From NCBI RefSeq assembly GCF_000312305.1, contig NZ_HE999447.1:243505-287077 (forward strand): a stretch of DNA of 43,573 nt, read 5' to 3'. A program made the translations under genes and the position numbers. The notes under the pieces are model-generated. The model was not told the DNA's origin. It made no database searches and saw only the letters and a program-made list of their open reading frames with translations. Source of the DNA: Prevotella conceptionensis 9403948. GTDB taxonomy: Bacteria; Bacteroidota; Bacteroidia; Bacteroidales; Bacteroidaceae. Each line of letters opens with the position of its first letter. Position 1 is the stretch's first letter. This document shows, in pieces, positions 33,975-42,500 of this stretch.

Positions 33975-35294
33975 TTAGGAATTGAAAAGCTTGTGGCTAA
34001 GGCTTTGCAGAGCCCTTTGCTTGTCTTCTTCTTTGATTAGGAAGGAGATGTTGTAGTTAGAACCGCCATACGAAATCATCCTTACAGGGATGTTTTTCAT
34101 CGCATCGGTCACCAATGTTTCAAATCCAACGTTGTTCCAATCAAGGTCGCCTACCACACAAACGATGCACATATCCGTGTCTACGGTAACTGTGCCATAC
34201 TTTTTGAGTTCGTCAACGATTTCTTCAAGATGCGAGTCGTTGTCGATACTCATCGAGACGCCCACCTCGGAAGTTACAATCATGTCGATGGGCGTTTGGT
34301 AACTCTCGAATATTTCGAACACCTTGCGCAAGAAACCCGTGGCAAGCAACATGCGACTAGACTTTATCTTAATGGCCGTTATCTTGTCTTTGGCGGCGAT
34401 GGCCTTTATCTTGTTGTGCAATACCTCGTTGTTGATGATGGTTCCCTCGGCATCTGGGTCCAAGGTGTTCTTCAATCGCACGGGGATGCCTGCATACTTG
34501 GCCGGCTGCACGCATGTGGGGTGCAATATCTTCGCGCCAAAGTAGGCCAACTCGGCAGCCTCTTCAAAGTTCAGTTGCCTAACGGCCTCGGTCTTATCTA
34601 CCACACGTGGGTCGTTGTTGTGCATGCCGTCGATGTCTGTCCAAATCTGAATTTCATCGGCAGGCAATACTGCGCCCACTAGTGAGGCCGTGTAATCAGA
34701 ACCTCCACGCAATAGGTTGTCTGTTTCGCCATACGCGTTCTTGCAAATAAATCCCTGCGTGATGTATATCTGATAGCCCTGATTCTCTTCCATCAGTCGG
34801 GCAAGATTTTCTCTGATGAAAGCCATATCGGGTTCGTTGTTCTTGTCTGTCCGCATGAAATCCAAGGCATCAAGCAACACGGCCTTAACGCCAATTTCCT
34901 GCAAATAGCTAACCATCATGTTGGTGCTTATCACTTCGCCTTGCGCCACAATGGTCTTTTCTTCAAAGCTAGTGAAGAGATCTTTGGTGAACGAACGAAG
35001 GTAATTGAACTCATCTACTAGGAAAGCACGCAACTTTTCCCTGTGTTGAGGTTCTGCAAGCAGTTCGTCAACATGCTTTACATATTGCTTTTCCAGGTTG
35101 TTTATCACCTCGTTGGCCCCTTCGGGGTTTTTCTTATAAAGGTAGTCGGCCACTTCCACAAGCGAATTTGTGGTGCCCGACATGGCCGAGAGCACCACAA
35201 ATGTGGGTTCACCCGATGCCGTTATGAGCGACGCCACGTTCTTCATACGGTTGGGGGAGCCAACGGAAGTGCCTCCAAATTTCATCACTTTCAT
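33975..35294 (-). CDS. lysC: Aspartate kinase (monofunctional)
   Basis: A 439-residue kinase for the first step of the aspartate pathway to lysine, threonine and methionine. MKVMKFGGTSVG is the nucleotide-binding start, RGGSDYTASLVG and WTDIDGMHNNDPR the catalytic motifs; two ACT domains at the C-terminus (about 290-439) would bind lysine as feedback inhibitor. There is no homoserine dehydrogenase fusion. The two-residue extension to 35300 would start at TTG, so I use the ATG at 35294. It lies 35 bases after ftsE in the same operon. Confidence 0.95.
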   Translation of the reverse strand: MKVMKFGGTSVGSPNRMKNVASLITASGEPTFVVLSAMSGTTNSLVEVADYLYKKNPEGANEVINNLEKQYVKHVDELLAEPQHREKLRAFLVDEFNYLRSFTKDLFTSFEEKTIVAQGEVISTNMMVSYLQEIGVKAVLLDALDFMRTDKNNEPDMAFIRENLARLMEENQGYQIYITQGFICKNAYGETDNLLRGGSDYTASLVGAVLPADEIQIWTDIDGMHNNDPRVVDKTEAVRQLNFEEAAELAYFGAKILHPTCVQPAKYAGIPVRLKNTLDPDAEGTIINNEVLHNKIKAIAAKDKITAIKIKSSRMLLATGFLRKVFEIFESYQTPIDMIVTSEVGVSMSIDNDSHLEEIVDELKKYGTVTVDTDMCIVCVVGDLDWNNVGFETLVTDAMKNIPVRMISYGGSNYNISFLIKEEDKQRALQSLSHKLFNS

Positions 35295-35329
35295 ACCCAA
35301 TGTAAGCTAAAAGTAAGTGTAACTATTGT

Positions 35330-36040
35330 TTAAATATCGTCTTCGGTGAGGTCTATCTTACTGTACTCGTCGGTAACCTCTTTTATTTTTCCGTCTCCGC
35401 AACGGTACACAATGCCAGGATACTTGCTCAGCATCGACAAATTGTGGGTAGACATCACCACGGCAGTACCGCTTTGGGTGATGTCGCGCAACAAGGCAAC
35501 GATGTTCGTGGCCGTGTCGAGGTCGAGGTTGCCCGTTGGTTCGTCGGCAATAATCACCTTCGGATTATTCAAGATGGCCCGCGCAATGGCGATACGCTGC
35601 TGCTCTCCACCCGATAGCTCGTAGGGCATGTTGTGCTTCTTGTCGCTCATTCCCACGTCGGCCAGCACCTTCTCGATACGTTCGGTACGCTCAGCCTTGT
35701 CTTTCCATCCCGTAGATTTAAGCACGAACTGCAAGTTTTCCCATACACTTCGGTCGTGAAGTAGTTGAAAGTCTTGGAATATCACACCCAACTCTTTCCT
35801 TAGTGCGGGGACTTCTCGCCTACGCAAGGTCTTCAAGTTGCGCCCCAACACCTCTGCCGTGTCGGCGTCTTCTTCGTCAATGTCCAGTTCGCAGTAGATG
35901 GTTTTGAGGAAAGAACTCTTGCCAGTCCCCACCTTACCTATAATGTAGATGAACTCGCCTTCGTCTACATGAAAATCAACGCCGCGTAACACTTCGCGGT
36001 CGTCTTGGTAAACATTTACGTTTTTATATTCTATAAGCAT
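35330..36040 (-). CDS. ftsE: Cell-division ABC ATPase FtsE
   Basis: A 236-residue ABC ATPase. Walker A reads GKVGTGKSS, the signature LSGGEQQRIAIARAIL, Walker B KVIIADEPTGNLD, and the switch histidine is in STHNLSM. Together with membrane protein FtsX it links the division ring to cell-wall hydrolases; ftsX is not in this window. I start at MLIEYKNVNVY (36040), since the upstream extension is not family-like. It heads the run ftsE-lysC-lysA-GT2-GT-fbp. Confidence 0.85.
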   Translation of the reverse strand: MLIEYKNVNVYQDDREVLRGVDFHVDEGEFIYIIGKVGTGKSSFLKTIYCELDIDEEDADTAEVLGRNLKTLRRREVPALRKELGVIFQDFQLLHDRSVWENLQFVLKSTGWKDKAERTERIEKVLADVGMSDKKHNMPYELSGGEQQRIAIARAILNNPKVIIADEPTGNLDLDTATNIVALLRDITQSGTAVVMSTHNLSMLSKYPGIVYRCGDGKIKEVTDEYSKIDLTEDDI

Positions 36041-36109
36041 TGGCCATCTCGTTTTGTTATGAAATACAATAGCCCGCGCCAATTAATTGCTTGCACGGTA
36101 CAAGTTGTG

Positions 36110-36141
36110 CAAAGTTAGTGATTTTATTGCGATAAGTTCAA
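36110..36141 (-). promoter_or_regulatory. Promoter of the ftsE operon
   Basis: Minus strand: TTG (36141-36139), 21 bases, TAACTTTG (36117-36110), about 65 bases of leader. Confidence 0.65.
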
Positions 36142-36272
36142 CAAAATCGAAATAAAATGGGGGTTATTATCGCGTGTTCTGCAATTTGTTTGCATCTACG
36201 AACGTGCGCTTTACTTTTCTTCACATTATTTGTTTAGAAGAGAACTAGCCTGAAACATAAAATAACGAGCAC

Positions 36273-36294
36273 AAAAAAAGGACTGAATCAGTCC
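36273..36294 (-). terminator. Terminator overlapping the FHA gene stop codon
   Basis: Minus strand GGACTGA and TCAGTCC pair with a one-base spacer as written (three to four loop bases in RNA), followed by seven T's. The stop codon lies inside the stem. Confidence 0.75.
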
Positions 36295-36818
36295 TCTTCG
36301 TCTAGTGTTCGCAAGATAATGCTTGTTGCGCCGATGGTGAACAGCGAACCGTTTTCGAGCAAACGCCGCTCTCGGTCGCCCAATATTTCATTGTCAACGA
36401 ATGTCCCCGTGTAGCTTGGGCCATCGCTTAACACATATTTCAAGCGCCCACGTTTATCTCTGCTCACCTCAATAGCGCAGTGATTCATGTCGATGCTTGG
36501 GTCGTTTGTTTCTATGGGGCAGTTTATTCCACTATTCTTCATGTACCGTCCAATAACGTTTCTACCCATACGGAGGGGCAAAACCTGCTTATAATGAAAC
36601 ACGTTCTCGATAACGGTTAGCGTGCCGCAGTGGTCTTTGCAGTCTAGTTCGTCGGCGTTTGTTTCCTTTTGACGGTTATGTAACTTCGAAACGCCAATGC
36701 GTATGCCGAACTCCTTACCACAATCTGGACACTGAAAAAAGAGCGATTGCCCTTCTTGGTAACGTGTTTCGTCGAAAGTTATGTAATTGTCGCACTTCGG
36801 ACATCTTACTCTCTTCAT
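36288..36818 (-). CDS. Zinc-ribbon plus FHA-domain protein
   Basis: A 176-residue cytoplasmic protein. Residues 1-40 hold a zinc ribbon (CPKC at 6-9, CPDC around 30-33). Residues about 85-170 form an FHA domain, the phosphothreonine-binding fold, with RMGRNVIGR, the conserved N-H in MNHCAIEV and NGSLFTIG near the end. This architecture is common in Bacteroidetes and points to a signalling or scaffold role; partners are unknown. It lies 42 bases after the SPOR-domain gene, in one operon. Confidence 0.8.
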   Translation of the reverse strand: MKRVRCPKCDNYITFDETRYQEGQSLFFQCPDCGKEFGIRIGVSKLHNRQKETNADELDCKDHCGTLTVIENVFHYKQVLPLRMGRNVIGRYMKNSGINCPIETNDPSIDMNHCAIEVSRDKRGRLKYVLSDGPSYTGTFVDNEILGDRERRLLENGSLFTIGATSIILRTLDEED

Positions 36819-36860
36819 GCTTTGCTAGTGTGTTTAATTCTACATGTAAGACGATTATGC

Positions 36861-37973
36861 TCAACGAACCTCGCTGCGCATCACCCAACAATCCTTAAAT
36901 TCGGCCTTGCCATGCAATTTTCCAAAAGCCAAATAAGCTTCGTTCTTTGTCTCGTAACGACCATAAGTAACTTTCACGTCCTTATCATCAACCAACACTT
37001 CGGTCTTATCGTAGCCCTTATCCTTCAACATTTGGGCATAACGGTTGGCGTTGCGTTTAGTTATTTTGCTAGCCAGCACCAAACAATAAAACGTCTGGTT
37101 GGCGTGTTTGGTCTCGGTTGGCTTGGTCTGTTCGCATTTTGGTGCCGTTTGTTTAGCAACAGAAGGAGCAGGCGCCTTTATCTCGGCTATGCTCTCTGTG
37201 CCCTTTATCATCTCTTTGGGCATCACAGATGTAAGCAGACCTGTATCTACTACGCTATGCGACACAGTGTTCACTTCGCCCTCGGTGACGGTAGAGGGGA
37301 AAAGCAAGAAAGCAACGACAGCCACACAAACGGCAACTGCGTTTCGAACCCAAGCAACGGGAATGATAAGGTCGCTATTGTTGGGTTCATCGTCGTTATC
37401 CTCTTCCGCATCGCTATTGGAAAGTGACTTAGCCGCTTCGTCCATTTCTAACAGAATGGGCTTAGACTCGCGTTGTTGAACTCTTGCCGTTTCGATTTCT
37501 TGCACATTGCCGACTGATTCTACAGCAGGAACTTCGCTGAAAGCATCCTGAACAGAAAGACGAACAATATCAATGGAACCCAACCCATAAAGCGTTGGCG
37601 TGAGGATGCCCGACTCGCAAGGTTCAAAAGTGTACGTGCCATTATCTGCATAATAAAGCACTCCAAGGTCGTTCAATTCGTAATACCCCTCGTTGTGCAA
37701 GTGCTGCCGCATCTCTTCAACCTCGCTCGCAATACGCGTCAAGGCCTCAGGATAGCTCAAATCGTAGGCCTCAACATACGATTGTGCAAGCAAAGAATCG
37801 TTCAAACGGAGTTGGCGATTGAACCCAAGCGTCCTCGTCGGCGGCAGAAACGTATGGTCGCCGTCGTCGTACCTAGCCTCAACATGGTGCGCCATAAATC
37901 CCCCAAAGTCGGGAATGATGACGCAGTCGTTATCCAGCAGTAAGATTTCGATATGTCTATGTAGTTCAATCAC
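36861..37973 (-). CDS. HU-CCDC81-like and SPOR-domain membrane protein
   Basis: A 370-residue protein. The N-terminus (IELHRHIEILLLDNDCVIIPDFGGFMAHH) fits the HU-like CCDC81 domain pair of Bacteroidetes envelope proteins (first about 145 residues). A single membrane helix follows near 210-230 (VRNAVAVCVAVVAFLLFPS). The last 75 residues (FYCLVLASKITKRNANRYA) form a SPOR domain, which binds denuded peptidoglycan at division sites. So it spans the inner membrane with SPOR outside. The start is GTG at 37973, six bases after a perfect -7 box, implying a leaderless mRNA. Confidence 0.82.
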   Translation of the reverse strand: MIELHRHIEILLLDNDCVIIPDFGGFMAHHVEARYDDGDHTFLPPTRTLGFNRQLRLNDSLLAQSYVEAYDLSYPEALTRIASEVEEMRQHLHNEGYYELNDLGVLYYADNGTYTFEPCESGILTPTLYGLGSIDIVRLSVQDAFSEVPAVESVGNVQEIETARVQQRESKPILLEMDEAAKSLSNSDAEEDNDDEPNNSDLIIPVAWVRNAVAVCVAVVAFLLFPSTVTEGEVNTVSHSVVDTGLLTSVMPKEMIKGTESIAEIKAPAPSVAKQTAPKCEQTKPTETKHANQTFYCLVLASKITKRNANRYAQMLKDKGYDKTEVLVDDKDVKVTYGRYETKNEAYLAFGKLHGKAEFKDCWVMRSEVR

Positions 37974-37978
37974 GAATG

Positions 37979-38009
37979 CAAAGTTACGATTTTTCCCCCA
38001 TAGTTCAAA
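37979..38009 (-). promoter_or_regulatory. Promoter of the SPOR-FHA operon
   Basis: Minus strand: TTTG (38009-38006), 19 bases, TAACTTTG (37986-37979). A textbook match ending five bases before the GTG start codon. Confidence 0.75.
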
Positions 38010-38513
38010 CGTATAAAGTTATTTTTTGGATAATATTTTACTGAAATATAATGATAATTTAACTCTATTACATCCAACAATATGTAAATGAATTTCGCTA
38101 AGCTTTACGCTAACCGCTCACAACCAAGCATCTACCACGACTTGCAACCAACTCCACATCCATAACATTAAGCAACGCGCCCTACTTCGTTCTCTCTATA
38201 TTTATGCACACCTCATTAAGAGAAGACTGCGATATGTCGGTAAAACCAGCCACAATAAAGGACTTTTCAGCAAACAACATACATATCACAACAGGTACTC
38301 CACATAGATATTCATCCAGTTATTTAAATGCTTACCTTTTATATTCTACCCTCCATTCAAACAAGAGCCCCTCTTACCTAACACTTCCAAAATTGATACA
38401 AAGACACTAAACACCGCTAAACGTGCGTAAACATTTATTACCATATAATATAGTGTGCGATGACAAGAAATAACAAATCGCGCTAAGACCTGCTACTGAT
38501 GTAATGAACAGTG
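38010..38513. other. Gene-free stretch
   Basis: About 500 AT-rich bases between the SPOR promoter and the 3' end of cls. A 68-codon frame at 38204-38410 has no recognisable domain, and nothing around it supports expression. I see no repeat, promoter or terminator here that I can defend. Confidence 0.5.
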
Positions 38514-39785
38514 CTATAACCACGGAGCCAACAAGTGTGCAAACCAGCCAACGAACTTCTGCCAAGGGGTTCTGAACTTGTTCCACGATTCGGGCGTCAG
38601 CTTAAAGCAGTCGGACTTATCCTTATCAAACAAGTCAGACAGCTGTTGCGTTGTCTCCTTATCCACAATAACGGCATTCTCTTCGTAATCAAAACGCAGG
38701 CTACGCGCATTAAGGTTGGCACTGCCCACAGTACAAAACTTACCATCAACCATAATCACCTTGGTATGATGAAAGCCCGGCTCGTACATCCAAACCGTTA
38801 CGCCGCGTTTCATTAGCTTATGAACATTGTAGAAAACGCAATCGGGCGTTAAAGGAATATCACTGTGGGTAGATACCATTATTTCTACTTTCACTCCACG
38901 CTTAACCGCGTTGCGTAAAGCTTTCTTCAACGCCCTATTCAACGTGAGGTAAGGGTTGATGAGCTTAATGCTATCCTGGCTATCATTGATTGCCTTAGTA
39001 TAAAAACTACGGATAATCTTATTTGATATGCGTGGTTCGCGGTTTATGATGCCCACCATCTTCTTTCCTGCCGATTGACAAGTGTCGGGCTTTAAGTTGT
39101 CAAAGTACCCAAGGTTATCGTTTCCGCGGTAATATTCTACCCCATGCACGTTCTGTTTGGCCACCTTATTCCACATTTTCAAGAAGATAGCCTGCAAGGT
39201 ATTCACCTCCTGCCCCTCAATTCGGCAGTGCATATCGCGCCAACTCCCCACCACTTCTGTGCCCTTGATGTAATAGTCGGCCACATTCATGCCGCCAGTA
39301 TAGGCCACATTGCCGTCTACGACAACAATTTTGCGGTGGTCGCGATGGAAAACATGGTTCACCCAAGGAAACTGAACAGGGTCGAACTCAAAGATTTCGA
39401 TACCCCTTTCGCGCAAGGTGCGCAGGTGTTTCTTCTTCAATGGGCGGTTGTTCGAGTCGTTTCCAAATCCGTCGAACAAGGCGCGTACCTGCACACCTTC
39501 GCTTGCCTTCTCTTCAAGCAGCTCGAAAAGGCGGTCGGCAATGGAGTCGTTTCTAAAATTAAAGTATTCTAAATGTACGCTATGTCGCGCCCTTGATATG
39601 GCCGAAAACATGTCGTCGAACTTCTCCTGCCCCGTGGTGAGCAGCACCACCGAGTTGTTATGGGAGAACTTAACCCCCTCGTCGCGCATCTGTTGCACGA
39701 TAAGCGAGTCGCTACCTTGCGACAAGGCAGCCAACGATATAAGGAGCGATAAAAGGAGCGAGCGTATTCTCGATGGTTCAATCAT
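38514..39785 (-). CDS. cls: Cardiolipin synthase-like phospholipase D protein
   Basis: A 423-residue PLD-superfamily protein with two H-x-K-x-x-x-x-D motifs: HRKIVVVD (in HRDHRKIVVVDGN) and HTKVIMVD. Cardiolipin synthases of this type condense two phosphatidylglycerols. Unlike many, it has one N-terminal hydrophobic segment resembling a signal peptide (SLLLSLLISLAALSQG) instead of two membrane helices, so it may face the periplasm. It lies 24 bases after kdsD, linking phospholipid and LPS synthesis in one operon. Confidence 0.85.
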   Translation of the reverse strand: MIEPSRIRSLLLSLLISLAALSQGSDSLIVQQMRDEGVKFSHNNSVVLLTTGQEKFDDMFSAISRARHSVHLEYFNFRNDSIADRLFELLEEKASEGVQVRALFDGFGNDSNNRPLKKKHLRTLRERGIEIFEFDPVQFPWVNHVFHRDHRKIVVVDGNVAYTGGMNVADYYIKGTEVVGSWRDMHCRIEGQEVNTLQAIFLKMWNKVAKQNVHGVEYYRGNDNLGYFDNLKPDTCQSAGKKMVGIINREPRISNKIIRSFYTKAINDSQDSIKLINPYLTLNRALKKALRNAVKRGVKVEIMVSTHSDIPLTPDCVFYNVHKLMKRGVTVWMYEPGFHHTKVIMVDGKFCTVGSANLNARSLRFDYEENAVIVDKETTQQLSDLFDKDKSDCFKLTPESWNKFRTPWQKFVGWFAHLLAPWL

Positions 39786-39809
39786 AATTCGTTAAGTGTT
39801 GCAGAGACC

Positions 39810-40796
39810 TTACAGCATGCATCGGTAATGGTCTACAATGCCAACAAGCCTTTCATTTTCATCTGCTACGAGTACCGTGTGTATTTTATATTTTTGCATT
39901 ATCTGTTGTATATCGGCAATCTTTGTCGTTGGCAACACAATTTTAGGATTGGTGGTCATGATGTCGTTAACCGTCTTGTTAAAGAACTCGGCCTGCCATT
40001 TTTCCATCGCCCGACGGATGTCGCCGTCGGTAATCAGCCCAACAATCTTGCCGTTTTCTACCGACACCCCAAGCCCCAACTTGCCTTTGCTCACTTGTAT
40101 GATGGCGTCGCCAAGGTGCATTTGGCGTGGTATGATGGGCAAATCGTCTACACGCATCACGTCGGCGGCTGTGGTAAGCAAACGTTTCCCCAACTCGCCA
40201 CCAGGATGAAACCTCGCGAAATCCGTGGGTTTGAAGTTGCGCACCTGCATCAATGCCACCGCCAAGGCATCGCCCATAGCCAATGCTGCCGTGGTACTGC
40301 TTGTAGGGGCAAGGTTCAGGGGACACGCCTCCTTGTCTACCTTCACCGTAATATGGGCCACGCTGTATTTGGCCAGCAACGAATGGGGGTTGCGACTCAT
40401 GCCAATAAGCGGCACGCCACGATGCAATATGGCAGGAATAAAGCGCAGCAACTCGTCGGTTTGCCCCGAATTGCTAAGTGCCAACACCACATCATCGGCC
40501 GTCATCACGCCTAAGTCGCCGTGATATACGTCCAATGGATTAATAAAAAAGGCAGGAGTACCCGTACTAGAAAGCGTTGCGGCAATCTTTGCACCGATGT
40601 TTCCACTTTTTCCAACGCCCGTTACAATCACCTTACCCTTGCAGTTGAACATCATTTCCACAGCCTTGTCGAAATGATGGTCTAGTTGCGGAATAAGGTC
40701 GAGCAGTGCTTGCGCCTCGTCTTTCAGGCATTGCGTGGCGTATGCCCTCACATTGTTAAGCCTGTTTTCTGTCGAATCTGTTGCCAATGTAGACAT
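39810..40796 (-). CDS. kdsD: D-arabinose-5-phosphate isomerase
   Basis: A 328-residue KpsF/GutQ/KdsD enzyme: SIS domain (VIVTGVGKSGNIGAKIAATLSSTGTP in two parts, then DVYHGDLG and LSNSGQTDEL) plus two CBS domains at about 205-325. It converts ribulose 5-phosphate to arabinose 5-phosphate for KDO. The neighbouring kdsA uses that product, which supports the call. It starts 40 bases after kdsA. Confidence 0.93.
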   Translation of the reverse strand: MSTLATDSTENRLNNVRAYATQCLKDEAQALLDLIPQLDHHFDKAVEMMFNCKGKVIVTGVGKSGNIGAKIAATLSSTGTPAFFINPLDVYHGDLGVMTADDVVLALSNSGQTDELLRFIPAILHRGVPLIGMSRNPHSLLAKYSVAHITVKVDKEACPLNLAPTSSTTAALAMGDALAVALMQVRNFKPTDFARFHPGGELGKRLLTTAADVMRVDDLPIIPRQMHLGDAIIQVSKGKLGLGVSVENGKIVGLITDGDIRRAMEKWQAEFFNKTVNDIMTTNPKIVLPTTKIADIQQIMQKYKIHTVLVADENERLVGIVDHYRCML

Positions 40797-40836
40797 AAGT
40801 GTTTCTTCTCCGTATATGTTCTCGATGAACGTATTT

Positions 40837-41589
40837 TTATATTAGGTTCGCAATCAAGCTTTCAAGCTTGTCTAGTTCAAGCATGTTGGGGCCGTCGCTC
40901 AAACCTTTGTCGGGATTGGGGTGCACCTCAAAGAAGTAGCCTGTTGCGCCAAAAGCTTTTGCGGCAAGGGCCATCGACGGCACAAATCGGCGATCGCCAC
41001 CCGTTTTTCCGCCCATAGCTCCAGGCCGTTGCACGCTGTGCGTACAGTCCATGATAACCGTTGGAACGATTTCTTTCATGTCGGGGATGTTCCGAAAATC
41101 CACAACAAGGTTGTTATAGCCAAAGGTATTGCCGCGTTCGGTGAGCCACACCTCGGCTGCGCCAGCCTCTTTTGCCTTTTCCACGGGGTATTTCATGTCG
41201 GGCCCACTCAAAAACTGGGCCTTCTTTATGTTCACAATCTTGCCCGTTTTGGCAGCGGCCACCAGCAAATCTGTTTGTCTGCACAAAAAAGCAGGTATTT
41301 GCAACACGTCTACCACCTGCCCCACAGCCTCGGCTTGATAGCTTTCGTGAATGTCGGTAAGCAACTTCAATCCGTATTTGGATTTCACATTAGCCAACAT
41401 TTCGAGTCCCCTTTCTAGTCCAGGACCGCGAAAAGAGCTGATGGACGTTCGGTTAGCCTTGTCGAAAGAGGCTTTAAAGATAATGTCAACCTCTAACTTT
41501 TGGTTTATCTCCACCAGCTTTTCTGCAACCGTGTACAACAGTTCTTGGCTTTCTATTACGCATGGCCCTGCGATAAATGTTGTTTTCAT
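40837..41589 (-). CDS. kdsA: 3-deoxy-8-phosphooctulonate synthase
   Basis: A 250-residue enzyme that condenses arabinose 5-phosphate with phosphoenolpyruvate into KDO 8-phosphate for lipid A core synthesis. MKTTFIAGPCVIES, FKASFDKANRTS, LTDIHES and IPAFLCRQTDLL are the family's conserved segments, followed by DCTHSVQRPG. I start at the ATG at 41589; the longer frame from 41622 is not family-like. The leader carries a long hairpin and a TACCTTTG box further up. Confidence 0.95.
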   Translation of the reverse strand: MKTTFIAGPCVIESQELLYTVAEKLVEINQKLEVDIIFKASFDKANRTSISSFRGPGLERGLEMLANVKSKYGLKLLTDIHESYQAEAVGQVVDVLQIPAFLCRQTDLLVAAAKTGKIVNIKKAQFLSGPDMKYPVEKAKEAGAAEVWLTERGNTFGYNNLVVDFRNIPDMKEIVPTVIMDCTHSVQRPGAMGGKTGGDRRFVPSMALAAKAFGATGYFFEVHPNPDKGLSDGPNMLELDKLESLIANLI

Positions 41590-41612
41590 ACTTCGTCCAA
41601 TCAATGGCTTTC

Positions 41613-41655
41613 GCCCGTGCATCCGCGTTCTTGTCGCGGAGAATGCGCCACGGGC
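41613..41655 (-). promoter_or_regulatory. Long hairpin in the kdsA leader
   Basis: GCCCGTG/CACGGGC, CAT/ATG and CCGCG/CGCGG stack around a seven-base loop, with unpaired bases on one side only. It lies 23 bases before the kdsA start codon, and no T-tract follows. It could control translation or stability. Confidence 0.55.
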
Positions 41656-41684
41656 TTAGCTGTGAGTTATGCTTATTGTTTACG

Positions 41685-41692
41685 CAAAGGTA
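41685..41692 (-). promoter_or_regulatory. -7 box of the kdsA-kdsD-cls operon
   Basis: TACCTTTG on the minus strand. No clear TTG partner. The leader would be about 90 bases and contain the hairpin at 41613-41655. Confidence 0.5.
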
Positions 41693-41918
41693 CAATAAAA
41701 AATGTATTATGCAGACCTTTTATGTCCACTTTTTGTGTAAAAGACCGAACAAAGAGCACCAACTGCACCATATACAAAGCAACTTACAACTACGTCTTCA
41801 CTAATAGTAAGGCTGCAACGCCCCTGCTTTTATCTAATAAGACAGGCATAAGTAGCTCCCAACAAAACCTACCGATGGGGGGGTGCAGCATAAAGAAATC
41901 GTGGCATTAGGTTCTTTT

Positions 41919-42002
41919 TCGTTCTTTGAAAAGTGCGTTTTCTCGCCATGACAATGTCCGAGCAAGCTCGACGTTGTTCATTTGGCTTAACGAAAACGTT
42001 CT
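41919..42002 (-). repeat. 88-bp repeat, third copy (inverted)
   Basis: The reverse complement matches the copies at 1369-1540 from GTTTTCGTTAAGCC through AAAACGCACTTTTC. It lies just upstream of the SRP RNA promoter, about 40 kb from the other copies. The rest of the stretch 41693-41918 holds only a 33-codon frame on the minus strand (41790-41891). Confidence 0.8.
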
Positions 42003-42049
42003 ATTTACAGCCTTATAGCGTTAAAATATGTATAAAAACAATCTATCCC

Positions 42050-42081
42050 TTGCTGTTTTTGATGGAAAAGTATTACCTTTG
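42050..42081 (+). promoter_or_regulatory. Promoter of the SRP RNA
   Basis: TTG (42050-42052), 21 bases, TACCTTTG (42074-42081), ending 11 bases before the mature RNA. Confidence 0.7.
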
Positions 42082-42092
42082 CACCGCAAAAC

Positions 42093-42188
42093 GGGTAAGT
42101 CTTGCACGGCCAGCTCCCTTCGAACCCTCCAGGACGGGAACGTAGCAAAGGTAGTTGGTTGTAGCGGCGCGATGTAAGTAGCTTACCC
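42093..42188 (+). ncRNA. ffs: Signal recognition particle RNA (small bacterial type)
   Basis: The ends GGGTAAG (42093-42099) and CTTACCC (42182-42188) pair. The interior CAGGACGGGAACGTAGCA corresponds to the conserved domain IV region (CAGG...GGAA...AGCA) that binds Ffh, followed by AAAGGTAG. Length of about 96 bases fits the Bacteroidetes form. It guides membrane-protein ribosomes with Ffh and FtsY. A strong promoter precedes it and tRNA-Thr follows after five bases, so both may come from one transcript. Confidence 0.85.
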
Positions 42189-42193
42189 ACCCC

Positions 42194-42267
42194 GCCTCTT
42201 TAGCTCAGCTGGTCAGAGCGCATGATTTGTAATCTTGAGGTCGTTGGTTCGAATCCGACAAGAGGCT
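42194..42267 (+). tRNA. tRNA-Thr (anticodon TGT)
   Basis: Acceptor arms GCCTCTT (42194-42200) and AAGAGGC (42260-42266), D arm GCTC/GAGC, anticodon loop TTTGTAA (42226-42232) with anticodon TGT at 42228-42230, T arm GTTGG-TTCGAAT-CCGAC. The discriminator is T at 42267 and CCA is not encoded. The anticodon stem has one T-T mismatch in its middle. It reads ACA codons. Confidence 0.95.
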
Positions 42268-42271
42268 CAAT

Positions 42272-42304
42272 AAAGAAGTGTCGTTATCGACACTTCTTTT
42301 TTTT
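42272..42304 (+). terminator. Terminator after tRNA-Thr
   Basis: AAAGAAGTGTCG and CGACACTTCTTT pair around TTAT (42272-42299), followed by T's. It directly abuts the end of the RHS-like relic on the other strand. Confidence 0.85.
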
Positions 42305-42500
42305 ATTCCCTCATCTCCAAAAACCAAGATGTCTTCTGCGTTGCCATAATGCAGTCTCCGTTGCCCGTGAGCAGCATGCCCTGCAACCGCTCGCGTTGGT
42401 GGTCGTAAGCGTACGTGTTTTCCGGGCCATTGCCCACGCATGTGCATACGGCACAACTACCTTTTGTCTCGTTTTCAGTAAGAAATTTAACATTATGAGT
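42303..42500 (-). pseudogene. RHS/YD-repeat gene relic (copy C)
   Basis: The frame reads TENETKG, then VGNGPENTYAYDHQRERLQG and later IMATQKTSW before a stop at 42303. The TYAYDHQRERLQ stretch resembles a YD repeat, and the matching place in copy A carries TYNYNRQRKRLQ. It lacks a start and most of any gene. Together the two relics suggest that the composite element ends in, or inserted into, an RHS-type gene. Confidence 0.4.

Noticed and set aside
33843..33975. Riboswitch (for example lysine) between lysC and lysA
   Set aside because: I looked for a structured leader in this 131-base gap and found only short inverted repeats without a T-tract or a recognisable class.
38204..38410. 68-codon frame in the gap before cls
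   Set aside because: No domain, no promoter, AT-rich intergenic composition.
41933..42145. 70-codon frame starting MRFLAMTMSEQARRC
   Set aside because: It starts in the third 88-bp repeat and runs into the SRP RNA gene; the same start occurs by repeat identity near position 1427 with a different continuation.
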